From: Pseudolysinimonas_A sp049651805
GTDB taxonomy: Bacteria; Actinomycetota; Actinomycetes; Actinomycetales; Microbacteriaceae
Reading direction: 5' to 3'
Assembly (NCBI RefSeq): GCF_049651805.1
Contig: NZ_JBASCU010000036.1
Location: 1-64,000, forward strand
DNA: 64,000 nucleotides
The position numbers and the translations under genes are program-made. A model generated the notes under the pieces. It was not told where the DNA came from. It did no database searches and saw only the letters and a list, made by a program, of their open reading frames with translations. Below, one piece after another: positions 40,953 to 49,511 of the stretch (its first letter is position 1; every line of letters begins with the position of its first letter).

Positions 40953-41527
40953 CCACGTTCGTACTCGCGACGCACAACGCGCACAAGGTCGTCGAGTTGC
41001 GGCGGATCCTCGGTGACCGGCTGGGGCCGCACGACCTGGTGGGCTACGACGGGCCGGCGCCGGTGGAAGACGGCGAGACCTTCGAGGCGAACGCCCTCAT
41101 CAAGGCGCGCGCTGCCCACGCCCACACTGGGCTGCCGGCGCTCGCCGACGACTCGGGCATCGCGGTGGCAGCGCTCGGCGGCGCGCCGGGCATCGACTCC
41201 GCGCACTACTCGGGCCAGCGTGACGACGCGGCCAACCTGAACCTCCTCCTGCGCAACCTCGTGGGGGTCGCCGATCGCAACGCGACGTTCGTCTGCGCGG
41301 CGGCTCTCGTCGATGTGCAGAGCGAGTACACCGCCCGAGGCGAGTGGCCGGGCGACGTCTTGACCGAACCCGCGGGTGCGGGCGGCTTCGGCTACGACCC
41401 GATCTTCCGCCCCGAGGGCGAGACCCGCAGCTCCGCCGAGCTCAGCCCCGCCGAGAAGGATGCCGACAGCCATCGGGCCCGCGCCTTCATCGCGCTGACG
41501 ACCGAGTTGCGTCGCCGCTACGGCTGA
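40949..41527 (+). CDS. rdgB: Non-canonical purine NTP pyrophosphatase, RdgB/HAM1 type
   Basis: A 192-residue enzyme hydrolysing dITP, ITP and XTP to monophosphates, thereby cleaning the nucleotide pool. Motifs: N-terminal VLATHNAHKVVELR, ETFEANALIKARAA, LADDSGIAVAALGGAPG and GGFGYDPIF. GTG at 40949 overlaps the rph stop (GTGA). The last ten bases overlap a decayed tautomerase gene on the other strand. Confidence 0.95.
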   Translation: MTTFVLATHNAHKVVELRRILGDRLGPHDLVGYDGPAPVEDGETFEANALIKARAAHAHTGLPALADDSGIAVAALGGAPGIDSAHYSGQRDDAANLNLLLRNLVGVADRNATFVCAAALVDVQSEYTARGEWPGDVLTEPAGAGGFGYDPIFRPEGETRSSAELSPAEKDADSHRARAFIALTTELRRRYG

Positions 41528-41804
41528 CCGAACGAGAACCGTTCCGCCACCTCGGCGGAGAGGCGCTGCTTCTTCTCGAGCGTACGGCCCGGGTAGACCT
41601 CCATTGTCACCAGGGTGTGCGGCTCCGGGTCGGCCGGCCCGGGCGGGTAGGAGAAGCGCTCGGGCGGGTGTTCGACGAAGCGCACGGTGCGATCGTCGGC
41701 GCGAGTGCCGAAAGCGCGACGAGCGCCTCGTGCCCGGCATCCATCACCAACACTTCTTCATGCGCGGCGTACGGTCTACGTATTTCGATCAGAGATCCGG
41801 GCAT
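41518..41804 (-). pseudogene. Frameshifted and truncated tautomerase
   Basis: Reading from ATG at 41804 gives SLIEIRRPY..VMDAGHEALVALSAL, the start of a tautomerase-superfamily protein (4-oxalocrotonate/MSAD type, N-terminal Pro after Met). At about 41705 the similarity jumps to another frame, which continues ADDRTVRFVEHPPERFSYPPG and TLVTMEVYPGRTLEKKQRL, then stops at 41518 shortly after AEVAERF. So the gene carries a frameshift and lacks roughly the last third. No product is expected. It overlaps the 3' end of rdgB. Confidence 0.7.
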
Positions 41805-41835
41805 GCATCGATCATGGCCAGGGAGAATGGATGCC

Positions 41836-42744
41836 GTGGGTCACGATCACGGGCATGGCGCGTCGACCAGGAGTCGGCTGGCGATCGCGTTCGCCATCAT
41901 CGCCGTCGTTCTCGTCGTGCAGGTCATCGGCGGAGTCTTCTCGGGGTCGCTGGCGCTGTTGGCTGACGCAGGACACATGGCGAGCGACGCGATCGGGCTG
42001 CTCGTCGCGCTCGTGGCGAGTGTCTGGGCGACGCGGCCCGCGACCGACCGGCACACCTTCGGGTTCCGGCGGCTCGAGGTGCTCGCGGCCCTGGTCAACG
42101 GGGTGCTGCTCACCGTCGTCGCGGTAGTCGTCGCGATCGAGGCGATTCGCCGCCTCACCGAATCCGATCCGCCCGCGCCGGCCGGCATGCCGATGCTCAT
42201 CGTGGCCGGCATCGGTCTGCTCGCCAACGTCGCCGCCTACCTCGTGTTGCGCGGCGGTGACCGCCGGTCGATGAACATGCGCGGCGCGACCCTGGAGGTG
42301 CTCGGTGATCTCCTCGGCTCGATCGCGGCGGTGATCGCCGGGGTCGTGCTGATCACGACAGGTTTCGCGGCGGCCGACGCGATCGCGTCGCTGGTCATCG
42401 CCGGGCTCATCGTTCCCCGCGCGGCGTTGTTGCTGCGCGACGTCGTGCGGGTGCTCACGGAGTCGGCGCCGCGGGAAACGGACGTGGCGCTCATCCGCGA
42501 GCACCTGCTCGAGACACCCGAGGTCGTCGCGGTCCACGACGTGCACGTCTGGGCGATCACCTCGGGAGCCCCCGTCTTCACGGCGCACGTCGAGTGCGAG
42601 CCGGAGGTCTTCGCGAGCGGACGAACGGGCGAGATGCTGGAGCGCCTCGGCGAGTGCCTGCACGGGCACTTCGACGTGGAGCACTCGACCTTCCAGCTGG
42701 AGCCGGCCGGGCACTCCGAGCGCGAGGAGCCGGCCCATCGTTGA
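41836..42744 (+). CDS. Cation diffusion facilitator (CDF) metal exporter
   Basis: About 302 residues, six membrane segments and a C-terminal cytoplasmic metal-sensing domain. Metal-site motifs are HDHGHG at the N-terminus, LADAGHMASDAIGL in segment II (HxxxD), and EVLGDLLGSIAAV in segment V (a D-D type site). The cytoplasmic tail has VHDVHVWAITSG. It exports Zn, Co, Cd or Mn by proton exchange; specificity is not readable. GTG at 41836 has AGGGAGA about 9 bases upstream; ATG 41827 is an alternative. It is followed by remnants of a DtxR/MntR-type regulator and a metal importer. Confidence 0.9.
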   Translation: MGHDHGHGASTRSRLAIAFAIIAVVLVVQVIGGVFSGSLALLADAGHMASDAIGLLVALVASVWATRPATDRHTFGFRRLEVLAALVNGVLLTVVAVVVAIEAIRRLTESDPPAPAGMPMLIVAGIGLLANVAAYLVLRGGDRRSMNMRGATLEVLGDLLGSIAAVIAGVVLITTGFAAADAIASLVIAGLIVPRAALLLRDVVRVLTESAPRETDVALIREHLLETPEVVAVHDVHVWAITSGAPVFTAHVECEPEVFASGRTGEMLERLGECLHGHFDVEHSTFQLEPAGHSEREEPAHR

Positions 42745-42916
42745 GTCGTCGCCCTGCACCCTGTCGACCGTTGCCGCGAACTACCTCAAGGTCATCTACG
42801 GGCACACCGAGTGGCAGCCGAACCGGATGACGTCCTCCCAGCTTGCTGCCCGCCGAGGCGGCGCGCGCGGTCTGGGTGACCATCGACTGAATTTCGGTGA
42901 CCCGAAGAATCGGTAA
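42743..42916 (+). pseudogene. N-terminal fragment of a DtxR/MntR family metalloregulator
   Basis: This frame reads SSPCTLSTVAANYLKVIYGH and TEWQPNRMTSSQLAARRGG, matching the first helices of the iron/manganese-dependent regulators of the DtxR/MntR family. After about 42855 the similarity ends and a stop occurs at 42914; the rest of the winged helix, the metal site and the dimer domain are missing. It directly follows the CDF exporter stop, so a former exporter-regulator pair is likely. Confidence 0.6.
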
Positions 42917-42949
42917 GTCTCGGTGTGCCGAAATCTGTCGTCGAGTGCT

Positions 42950-43106
42950 GGTTCGACGGGTGACTTGATGCAGGTCGTGTTCGTCGTCGCCCTGCTCACC
43001 ATCCCGAGAGCGACAGGGGGTGGTGTTGACGCTCGCGTTCCTCTTCGCGCCGCGGCACGGCGTGGTGTCGCGACTCGCCGCGCGACGCCGGGTTACTGCT
43101 CCTTGA
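42950..43106 (+). pseudogene. Decayed metal ABC transporter permease, C-terminal remnant
   Basis: From 43020 one frame reads VVLTLAFLFAPRHGVVSRLAARRR and ends at 43106, the usual C-terminus of ABC-3 type (Mn/Zn/Fe) permeases. Just upstream another frame has LMQVVFVVALLTIPRAT, like an internal membrane segment of the same family. The two are in different frames and most of the gene is absent. The convergent DedA gene ends inside it. The first part is less certain. Confidence 0.45.
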
Positions 43107-43863
43107 CGCGGCCGGTCTGACCCTCTTCGAAGATGTCGGCGATCGCCTCAGAGTCGTCGAGCGGCTCGGCGCCGAGACGCCGGGCCCTGCGCGCCTTCAG
43201 CGACGACTTCACGTAGTGATAGACGGTGGGCACGATCGCGCAGGCGACCGCGAACAGCAGGATGAGGTCGATGTACTCGGTGACGAAGTCGGCGATGGGC
43301 GGGATGAACCCAAGCAGGAAGCCGGCGAAGGTGAGCCCGGCACCCCAGATGAGCGCGCCGATCGCGTTGTAGAGCGAGTACTTGCGGTAGTTCATGTGCC
43401 CGACGCCCGCGGCGATCGGGGTGATGGTGCGCACCACCGGCACGAAGCGCGCGATGATCACGGCGAGCGGCCCGAAGCGGTCGAAGAACTTGTTGGTGCG
43501 GATGACGTTGTCTTTCGAGAAGAAGCCGCTCTCGCGTCGCTCGAAGATGCGCGGGCCCGCCTTGTGGCCGATGAGGTACCCCACCTCACCGCCGGCGAAC
43601 GCCGCCACCGCGATGGAGAGGGACACCAGCCAGATCGGGATGAGGATTCCCGCCTGGCTCGCCGTCATCGTGCCGGTGAAGGTCAGCAGCCCCGTGATCA
43701 CCAGCAGGGTGTCACCGGGAAGGATGAAGCCGACCAGCAGCGCCGTCTCGGCGAAGACGATGAGGCACACCACGAGCAGCGCCCACGGTCCGGCAGCTTG
43801 GATGATCGCGGCCGGGTCGAGCCAGGGGATGAGTCCGGTGGCGACGGCGGGAAGACTGAGCAT
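43093..43863 (-). CDS. DedA family membrane protein
   Basis: A 256-residue member of the DedA/Tvp38 family, thought to flip undecaprenyl phosphate or phospholipids. Characteristics: FAETALLVGFILPGDTLLVITGLL, GEVGYLIGHKAGPRIF, and FGPLAVIIARFVPVVRTITPIAAGVGHMNY (seen in parts: ARFVPVVRT, PIAAGVGHM), followed by two further membrane segments and a basic tail. ATG at 43863. Its 3' end overlaps the decayed permease fragment by about 14 bases. Confidence 0.93.
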   Translation of the reverse strand: MLSLPAVATGLIPWLDPAAIIQAAGPWALLVVCLIVFAETALLVGFILPGDTLLVITGLLTFTGTMTASQAGILIPIWLVSLSIAVAAFAGGEVGYLIGHKAGPRIFERRESGFFSKDNVIRTNKFFDRFGPLAVIIARFVPVVRTITPIAAGVGHMNYRKYSLYNAIGALIWGAGLTFAGFLLGFIPPIADFVTEYIDLILLFAVACAIVPTVYHYVKSSLKARRARRLGAEPLDDSEAIADIFEEGQTGRVKEQ

Positions 43864-43984
43864 GGCCCTCAGCGTATCGGGCCGATCTGCACGTCGCCCG
43901 GGGGTAAGCCCCCGGCGCTTGCCGGATAGCCCTTCGCGATGCAAGGGGCTTTTCTCGCCGCGGCGTCTATGTGAGCGTGGTCTC

Positions 43985-44317
43985 ATGATGCGTCTTGACT
44001 ATGCGGGCGGCACGATCTTCACGGGGACCGCGATCGCTCATGCCCTCTTGCGCTACGCGGCAGCGCTTGCTCATGCCGACGACGCCGTCTCGATCAAGGT
44101 GCCGGGTCGCACGGTCGACGGGGTGGAGGGCGACTTCCAGATGCTGCTGGGCCCGTCGAGCCAGATCATGGTGGAACCCACCGGTGATCCCGACGAGGTC
44201 GTCAACGAGGAGTTCCTGGTCGACATCGAGAGGCGCATCGGGCTGCTCGAACGCCCGCCGAACGTGCTTCCGTGGGACGAAGTGCCCGATCTCGACACGC
44301 CATCCGACCAGTTGTAG
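43985..44317 (+). CDS. Conserved hypothetical protein
   Basis: A 110-residue soluble protein (MMRLDYAGGTIFTGTAIAHA..) of mixed helix and strand, with a strand-turn-strand region VSIKVPGRTVDGVEGDFQMLLG and an acidic C-terminus. No catalytic or metal motif is visible and no family is recognised. Two ATG codons in a row (43985, 43988) may serve as start. It is divergent from the DedA gene with a 121-base spacer holding a small hairpin, and tail to tail with tRNA-Leu. Confidence 0.65.
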   Translation: MMRLDYAGGTIFTGTAIAHALLRYAAALAHADDAVSIKVPGRTVDGVEGDFQMLLGPSSQIMVEPTGDPDEVVNEEFLVDIERRIGLLERPPNVLPWDEVPDLDTPSDQL

Positions 44318-44335
44318 GGTGCAACACCCCTGCCG

Positions 44336-44417
44336 TGCGGAAGGTGGGACTCGAACCCACACGCCTTTCGGCACAGGAACCTAAATCCTGCGTGTCTGCC
44401 AGTTTCACCACTCCCGC
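44336..44417 (-). tRNA. tRNA-Leu (TAG)
   Basis: An 82-base class II tRNA. Acceptor arm GCGGGAG / CTTCCGC, anticodon loop TTTAGGT on stem CAGGA/TCCTG giving anticodon TAG, a variable arm TGCCGAAAGGCG, and T-loop GGTTCGAGTCC. No CCA is encoded. The anticodon and long variable arm fit leucine. Confidence 0.93.
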
Positions 44418-44479
44418 GCTTCCGACAGTCTACGAAGGCAGGCGTTGTCACCACCGTCGCCGGTCACTACGGTGTGCGC

Positions 44480-45439
44480 ATGGGCCTCTTCGGACCGTCG
44501 TTCATGAAGGTGTGGCAAGCGGGCGCCCCGGTCGAGGGCAAGATCGTCGGCATCCGCCGATCTCAGGTGAGTGAAGACGAGTCGACCATCGACCTCGAGG
44601 ACTACGCGGTCGAGGTCGGCGGCGAGATTCTCGGCATCCGCCAGCGACTGTCTCCGCTTCAGGACGTGCGACTCGGGATGCCGGTGACCGTGCACCGGAA
44701 CGGCAAGGCCGCAGTCATCCGCTGGGGGGCGCCCGTCGAGCGCCGCTGGAAGTCGGTGAAGCCACCGGCCGCCGGGATCGAGGACAAGATCGACGGTCCG
44801 CCGCGGGGCGGTTGGGCCAGCGGTCAGGCGGAAGTCCTCGACCTCGGCTCGCGGTCGGCCATGCTCGGACTCGCGACCGTCGCGCAGGCGAAGGTGCGGT
44901 TCAGCGACGGCACCGAGGCGCTCGTCGACAAGTACGTCGTGCCCTTCTATGCCAGCCACCTCGGCGCGGCGGGCGACAAGCTGCCGGCGCTGCAGCATCC
45001 GCGGGATGCGCGCAAGATCCGCATCGACTGGCCCGCCGCCGCCGTCGCGGTGCCGGGCGTCGGGGTCGCCGCGCTCGGGGGCGGGATCGTCAACACCGCC
45101 GAGTCGGGCTCCGTCATGGGGGCGGGCGACAGCAACTCCCACCCGGGGTTCGGCAAGGCCGGGCTCATCGACCGTCTGCAGGCGAAGGTGGCCGCGTCAA
45201 CCGGAGCCGCGGCGGGCTTCGACATGAACGCCGGCCCGGCGGCCGAGGATCCGGTGACCTGGGAGACCTTTCTCGCCGCAACCGTCGCCATCCGCGACGA
45301 CCCGACGACTCCCGCCGACGAGGTCGCGCAGCGCCACGGCGTGCCCGCAGGGGAGTGGGAGGCGGCGAACAAGCGCTGGATGGGGCGCATCATGAGCGAC
45401 TGGAAGCTCGGCGCCGCCTACGGGCAGGCCCTGAGCTAG
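44480..45439 (+). CDS. Conserved hypothetical protein with duplicated beta-barrel-like module
   Basis: A 319-residue protein. Two related beta-rich modules are visible: GKIVGIRRSQVSEDESTIDL and about 100 residues later QAEVLDLGSRSAMLGLATVA, each followed by a strand with V-D-x-Y. The C-terminal 70 residues are helical (ETFLAATVAIRDDPTTPADEVAQ, EWEAANKRWMGRIMSDWKLG). No signal peptide, membrane segment or catalytic motif is seen, and no family was recognised. It is followed after 31 bases by a PHP-domain gene on the same strand. Confidence 0.65.
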   Translation: MGLFGPSFMKVWQAGAPVEGKIVGIRRSQVSEDESTIDLEDYAVEVGGEILGIRQRLSPLQDVRLGMPVTVHRNGKAAVIRWGAPVERRWKSVKPPAAGIEDKIDGPPRGGWASGQAEVLDLGSRSAMLGLATVAQAKVRFSDGTEALVDKYVVPFYASHLGAAGDKLPALQHPRDARKIRIDWPAAAVAVPGVGVAALGGGIVNTAESGSVMGAGDSNSHPGFGKAGLIDRLQAKVAASTGAAAGFDMNAGPAAEDPVTWETFLAATVAIRDDPTTPADEVAQRHGVPAGEWEAANKRWMGRIMSDWKLGAAYGQALS

Positions 45440-45470
45440 CGCCGCCGCTGAGCTAGCGCAGACTTGACGG

Positions 45471-46457
45471 GTGGATCCCCTCGACGCGCTGACCGAGATC
45501 GCGTACCTGCTCGAGCGGGAACGTTCGTCACGGTACAAGTCGAAGGCGTTCCGCACCGCGGGGGAGACGATCGCGAACCTCGACCGCGCCATCCTGAACG
45601 ACCCGGTGCGGCTGAAGGCGCAGCCGGGCATCGGCGACTCCACTTATCTGGTCATCCAGCAGGCGCTCGCCGGCGAGGTGCCCGACTATCTCGAGCGGCT
45701 GCGCGGCGACAACGGGCCGAAGCAGAGCGAGCTGCGCACGAAACTGCGCGGCGACCTGCACGCGCATTCGGAATGGAGCGACGGCACGACCTCCATCGAC
45801 CTGATGGTCGCCTCGGCGCTTCGGTTGGGGCACGAGTACCTCGCCCTCACCGACCACTCGCCGCGGCTGACGATCGCGCGCGGCCTGTCGGCGGAGCGGC
45901 TCGAGGAGCAGCTCGCCATCGTCGAGACCTTCCGCGATGACGGCTTCACCCTGCTGAAAGGCATCGAGGTCGACATCAACGAAGACGGCACGCTCGACCA
46001 GACCGACGAGATGCTGGGCAAGCTGGATGTCGTGGTCGCCAGCGTGCACAGCAAGCTGAAGTCCGACCCGAAGGAGATGACGAAGCGGATGCTGGGGGCG
46101 ATCCGCAACCCGCACACCGATGTGCTCGGGCACGTCACCGGGCGACTGGTCGAAGGATCGCGGGGCACCAGGCCCGGGTCGACCTTCGACGCGGCGGCGG
46201 TGTTCGCGGAGTGCGCGGAGCGTCGGGTCGCGGTCGAGATCAACTCGCGCCCCGAGCGGCAGGACCCGCCCGACGAGCTCATCCAGGTGGCGCTGGATGC
46301 CGGGTGTCTGTTTTCGATCGACTCCGACGCGCACGCGCCGGGGCAGCTGTCGCTGCTCGACTACGGCGCGGAGCGGGCGGAGCGGATGGGGGTTCCCGCC
46401 GAACGCATCGTCACGACCTGGCCGCTGGCGGAGTTGCTCGCCTGGACGGGCCGGTAG
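45471..46457 (+). CDS. PHP domain phosphoesterase (PolX C-terminus-like)
   Basis: A 328-residue protein. The N-terminal region (about 1-85) has a helix-hairpin-helix KAQPGIGDSTYLVIQQAL like the DNA-binding part of PolX. The PHP domain follows with metal ligands in DLHAHSEWSDG, LALTDHS, KGIEVDI, ASVHS, VLGHVTGR, EINSRP and IDSDAHAPGQL. Polymerase domains of PolX are absent, so this is a stand-alone nuclease/phosphatase-like member, probably acting on DNA ends or small phosphates. GTG start at 45471. The end overlaps the convergent TetR gene by 47 bases. Confidence 0.88.
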   Translation: MDPLDALTEIAYLLERERSSRYKSKAFRTAGETIANLDRAILNDPVRLKAQPGIGDSTYLVIQQALAGEVPDYLERLRGDNGPKQSELRTKLRGDLHAHSEWSDGTTSIDLMVASALRLGHEYLALTDHSPRLTIARGLSAERLEEQLAIVETFRDDGFTLLKGIEVDINEDGTLDQTDEMLGKLDVVVASVHSKLKSDPKEMTKRMLGAIRNPHTDVLGHVTGRLVEGSRGTRPGSTFDAAAVFAECAERRVAVEINSRPERQDPPDELIQVALDAGCLFSIDSDAHAPGQLSLLDYGAERAERMGVPAERIVTTWPLAELLAWTGR

Positions 46458-47019
46458 CGACCTCACCCGGGACCAAACCGATCGGCCCGAGCAGCATCCG
46501 CCACATCCACGACACGGCGACCTCGACCGCCGGTCGCGGGTCGCGCGCGAGCCAGGCCTCGAGTACGCCCATCACCGAACCCGACAGGCCCGCGGCGCGC
46601 ACATCGATCGGGATGTCGTCGAACATGTCGGGGCGCTCCGCCACGGCGGCCGCCGCTATCGACTCGATGCGGGCGCGCAAGCGGGCGGCGGCAGCGGGCG
46701 AGCCGCGGCTGCCGAACACCCGCGCGTAGACGGCGGCGTTCTCTTCGACGTGCCGGAGGTAGTGCACGAGCACCGCCGGCGCGTCGACGGTGATCTCGCG
46801 AACCTCGGGGATGTCGGCGCCCGCCCCGGCGGCGGCCGCGTCGATCGCGTCGGCCAACAGCGTGTCTTTGTCGGAGTAGTGCTGGTAGAAGCTGCTGCGG
46901 TTCACCCCGGCGCGCTCTGCGATGTCGGCGATCGAGATGTCGTCGAGGCCGCGCTCACGCGCGAGGTCGAAGAGCGCCTCCTGGAGGCTCTTCCGGGTAC
47001 GCGCGATGCGGGGGTCCAT
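46411..47019 (-). CDS. TetR family regulator of the MMPL exporter (probable)
   Basis: A 202-residue regulator. N-terminal helix-turn-helix: ISIADIAERAGVNRSSFYQHYSDKDTLLADA (about 28-58). The C-terminal domain is of the type with AVYARVFGSRGSPAAAARL. It is divergent from the MMPL transporter gene with a 132-base spacer that contains an inverted repeat, so it is probably its repressor. Its 3' end overlaps the PHP gene. Confidence 0.88.
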   Translation of the reverse strand: MDPRIARTRKSLQEALFDLARERGLDDISIADIAERAGVNRSSFYQHYSDKDTLLADAIDAAAAGAGADIPEVREITVDAPAVLVHYLRHVEENAAVYARVFGSRGSPAAAARLRARIESIAAAAVAERPDMFDDIPIDVRAAGLSGSVMGVLEAWLARDPRPAVEVAVSWMWRMLLGPIGLVPGEVATGPSRRATPPAARS

Positions 47020-47061
47020 GCACCGATTGTGTCAGGGAGGTGCCCGGAGGCTGCGAATTTG

Positions 47062-47093
47062 CCGACATTCGTCGTGTTTCCAACAACTGTCGG
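47062..47093. promoter_or_regulatory. Candidate operator between tetR and the MMPL gene
   Basis: Inverted repeat CCGACA-N20-TGTCGG in the divergent spacer. The spacing between half-sites is long for a TetR dimer, so this may be two separate half-sites or coincidental. Confidence 0.3.
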
Positions 47094-47151
47094 ATAGTGT
47101 CGAGAACGCCCGATGGAGTGCATCCCGTTCTTCTCGTTGAAAGGCTCCGTG

Positions 47152-49488
47152 GTGGCTCGACTACTCGCACGTCTCGGCCGGTTCTCCGCCCGTCGTCCCT
47201 GGCTCGTCATCGTCGGTTGGGTGCTCGCTCTCGCTGCCGCTGGCGGCGCCTACCTGTTCAGCGGAGCGCAGCTCGCGACGGGGTTCAGCATCCCGAACAC
47301 CCCCACGCAGCAAGTCACCGACAAACTGAGCGCCGAGCTGGATGGCGTGGGCGGCGCGGTGGGAACCGTCGTGTTCCAGACCGACGACGGTGGCGCGTTC
47401 ACCGCGGAGCAGCAGGCCGAGATCTCGAGCGTGATCGCCTCGACCGGTGACATCGACGGCGTCGCCACGGCCGTCGACCCGTTCGACACGGCGCTGCAGC
47501 AGGCTGCACTGGAGCAGCAGCTCGCCTCGGGAGCACCAGGACTCGAGAACGCGGCGACCCTGTACGACTTCGCGAGCGAAATCCGCACCGTGAGCGACGA
47601 CGGATCTACCGCGGTCGCCGCCGTCGTCTTCGACGACACCCTCACCGACCTCGCCCCCGAGGTGAAGAACGCCGTCGCCGCCGAACTCGACGACGCCGGA
47701 ATCGATGGCGTTACGATCGAGTACTCGAGCGAGATCGCGAACTCCCTCGAAGGTCTGGTCGGGGTCGGCGAGGTCGTCGGGCTGCTCGCCGCGGCTCTCG
47801 TGCTCGTCGTGATGCTGGGAGCGCTCATCCCGGCGTCGCTGCCGCTCGTCTCGTCGGTCCTGGGCGTCGGGGTCGGCGTCGCCGGCTCGCTCGCCTTCTC
47901 GGGCGTCGTCGAGATGGCGTCGGTCACTCCCGTGCTCGGGGTGATGCTCGGGCTCGCCGTCGGCATCGACTACACCCTCTTCATCATCAACCGACACCGC
48001 CGCCAGCTGAAGGCAGGAGCCGACGTGCGGGAGTCGATCGCGCTCGCGAACGGCACGGCCGGCAACGCCGTCGTCTTCGCCGGCGCCACCGTCGTCATCG
48101 CGCTGCTCGCGCTCAACGTCACCGGCATCCCGTTCCTCGGGGTCATGGGAACGGTCGCCGCCGCGTGCGTGCTCATCGCCGTGCTCGTCGCCGTGACCTT
48201 CACGCCAGCGCTGCTCGGCCTCGTCGGCCTGCGCGTGCTGAGCAAGCGGGCGCGGGCGAAGATCGGGCACCCGGACCACGTCGCGTTGGCACCGAAGGCC
48301 ATGCCCACCTGGCGGGCGATCGTCGCCGTCGTGGCGGCTGTCGGCATCCTGCTCGTCGCCGCCATCCCCGCGCTGTCGCTGCGCCTCGGGCTACCCGACG
48401 GCTCATCCGAGCCTGAGGATTCGACCCAGTACCGCGCCTACTCGATCGTCGCCGAGGAGTTCGGCGCCGGCACCAACGGCACCCTCGTGGTGGTCGCGGA
48501 GCCCGAGACCGCCGTCGACGCCGACGACCAGGTCGCGGTGATGGACCTGCAGGTGCAGATCGAAGACGTGCTGATGGCCCAGCAGGATGTCGTGGCTGTC
48601 TCGCCCGCCGGCGTAGCGGCTGACGGTGGACTGCTCGCCTTCCGCGTGGTGCCGGTCGATGGCCCGTCGAGCGTCTCGACCGAGGAACTCGTCGGCGCAC
48701 TGCGCGGACTGTCGCCGATCGACTCGGCCGACCACGGTGACATCCAACTCGGTGTCGCCGGTGCCGCGAGCGGCAACATCGACATCTCGCAGACGATCGC
48801 CGACGCCCTGCCGATCTACCTGGCGATCGTCATCGGGCTGTCGCTCATCATCCTGGTCATCGTGTTCCGGTCGATCCTCGTGCCGCTCATCGCCACCGGC
48901 GGGTTCCTGCTATCGCTGTTCGCCGCCCTCGGCGCCGTCACCGCGATCTACCAGTGGGGTTGGTTCGGCGAAATCTTCGGGGTGCACGACCCGGGGCCGG
49001 TGCTCAACTTCGCGCCGATCATCCTCACCGGTGTGCTGTTCGGGCTCGCGATGGACTACCAACTCTTCATCGGCTCGGGCATGCGCGAGGCGTTCGTGCA
49101 CGGTGCCCCCGCTCGGGTTGCCGTCACCGTGGGCGTTCGCAGCGCCCGCGCGGTTGTCATCGCCGCGGCGATCATCATGATCTCGGTGTTCGGTGGGTTC
49201 GTCTTCAGCCACCTCGCGATGGTGCGCCCTCTCGGGTTCGGCATGGCTATCGGAGTGCTGTTCGACGCGTTCGTGGTGCGGCTGCTGCTCATGCCGGCGC
49301 TCATGCACCTGTTGGGCCGTTTCGCCTGGTGGATGCCGAAATGGCTCGATCGCATGCTTCCCGATGTCGACGTGGAGGGCGCCTCGCTTGAGCGTCCAGC
49401 TCTGCGGCCCGGCGTGCACACCGTGCCGGCGGGTCAGCGCGCTGGGTCGCCCTCACTGCCGGTGAAGTCGCCCGCTCAGCACCGTTGA
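47152..49488 (+). CDS. MMPL/RND family transporter
   Basis: About 778 residues in two repeats, each with one leading membrane helix, an extracellular loop and five clustered helices. The proton-relay type segment GLAVGIDYTLFIINRHR in repeat one and GLAMDYQLFIGSGMREAF in repeat two are typical MMPL motifs. Such proteins export lipids or hydrophobic drugs. GTG at 47152 or 47149 fits the GAAAGG ribosome site; a frame start at 47113 is less likely. It is divergent from the TetR gene. Confidence 0.9.
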   Translation: MARLLARLGRFSARRPWLVIVGWVLALAAAGGAYLFSGAQLATGFSIPNTPTQQVTDKLSAELDGVGGAVGTVVFQTDDGGAFTAEQQAEISSVIASTGDIDGVATAVDPFDTALQQAALEQQLASGAPGLENAATLYDFASEIRTVSDDGSTAVAAVVFDDTLTDLAPEVKNAVAAELDDAGIDGVTIEYSSEIANSLEGLVGVGEVVGLLAAALVLVVMLGALIPASLPLVSSVLGVGVGVAGSLAFSGVVEMASVTPVLGVMLGLAVGIDYTLFIINRHRRQLKAGADVRESIALANGTAGNAVVFAGATVVIALLALNVTGIPFLGVMGTVAAACVLIAVLVAVTFTPALLGLVGLRVLSKRARAKIGHPDHVALAPKAMPTWRAIVAVVAAVGILLVAAIPALSLRLGLPDGSSEPEDSTQYRAYSIVAEEFGAGTNGTLVVVAEPETAVDADDQVAVMDLQVQIEDVLMAQQDVVAVSPAGVAADGGLLAFRVVPVDGPSSVSTEELVGALRGLSPIDSADHGDIQLGVAGAASGNIDISQTIADALPIYLAIVIGLSLIILVIVFRSILVPLIATGGFLLSLFAALGAVTAIYQWGWFGEIFGVHDPGPVLNFAPIILTGVLFGLAMDYQLFIGSGMREAFVHGAPARVAVTVGVRSARAVVIAAAIIMISVFGGFVFSHLAMVRPLGFGMAIGVLFDAFVVRLLLMPALMHLLGRFAWWMPKWLDRMLPDVDVEGASLERPALRPGVHTVPAGQRAGSPSLPVKSPAQHR

Positions 49489-49511
49489 GGTCAGACACGC
49501 CGCGTATGCGG

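Noticed and set aside
43898..43915. Hairpin CCGGGGG-TAAG-CCCCCGG in the DedA upstream spacer
   Set aside because: Only a 7-bp stem in a divergent spacer, where a terminator makes no sense; too short to call an operator.
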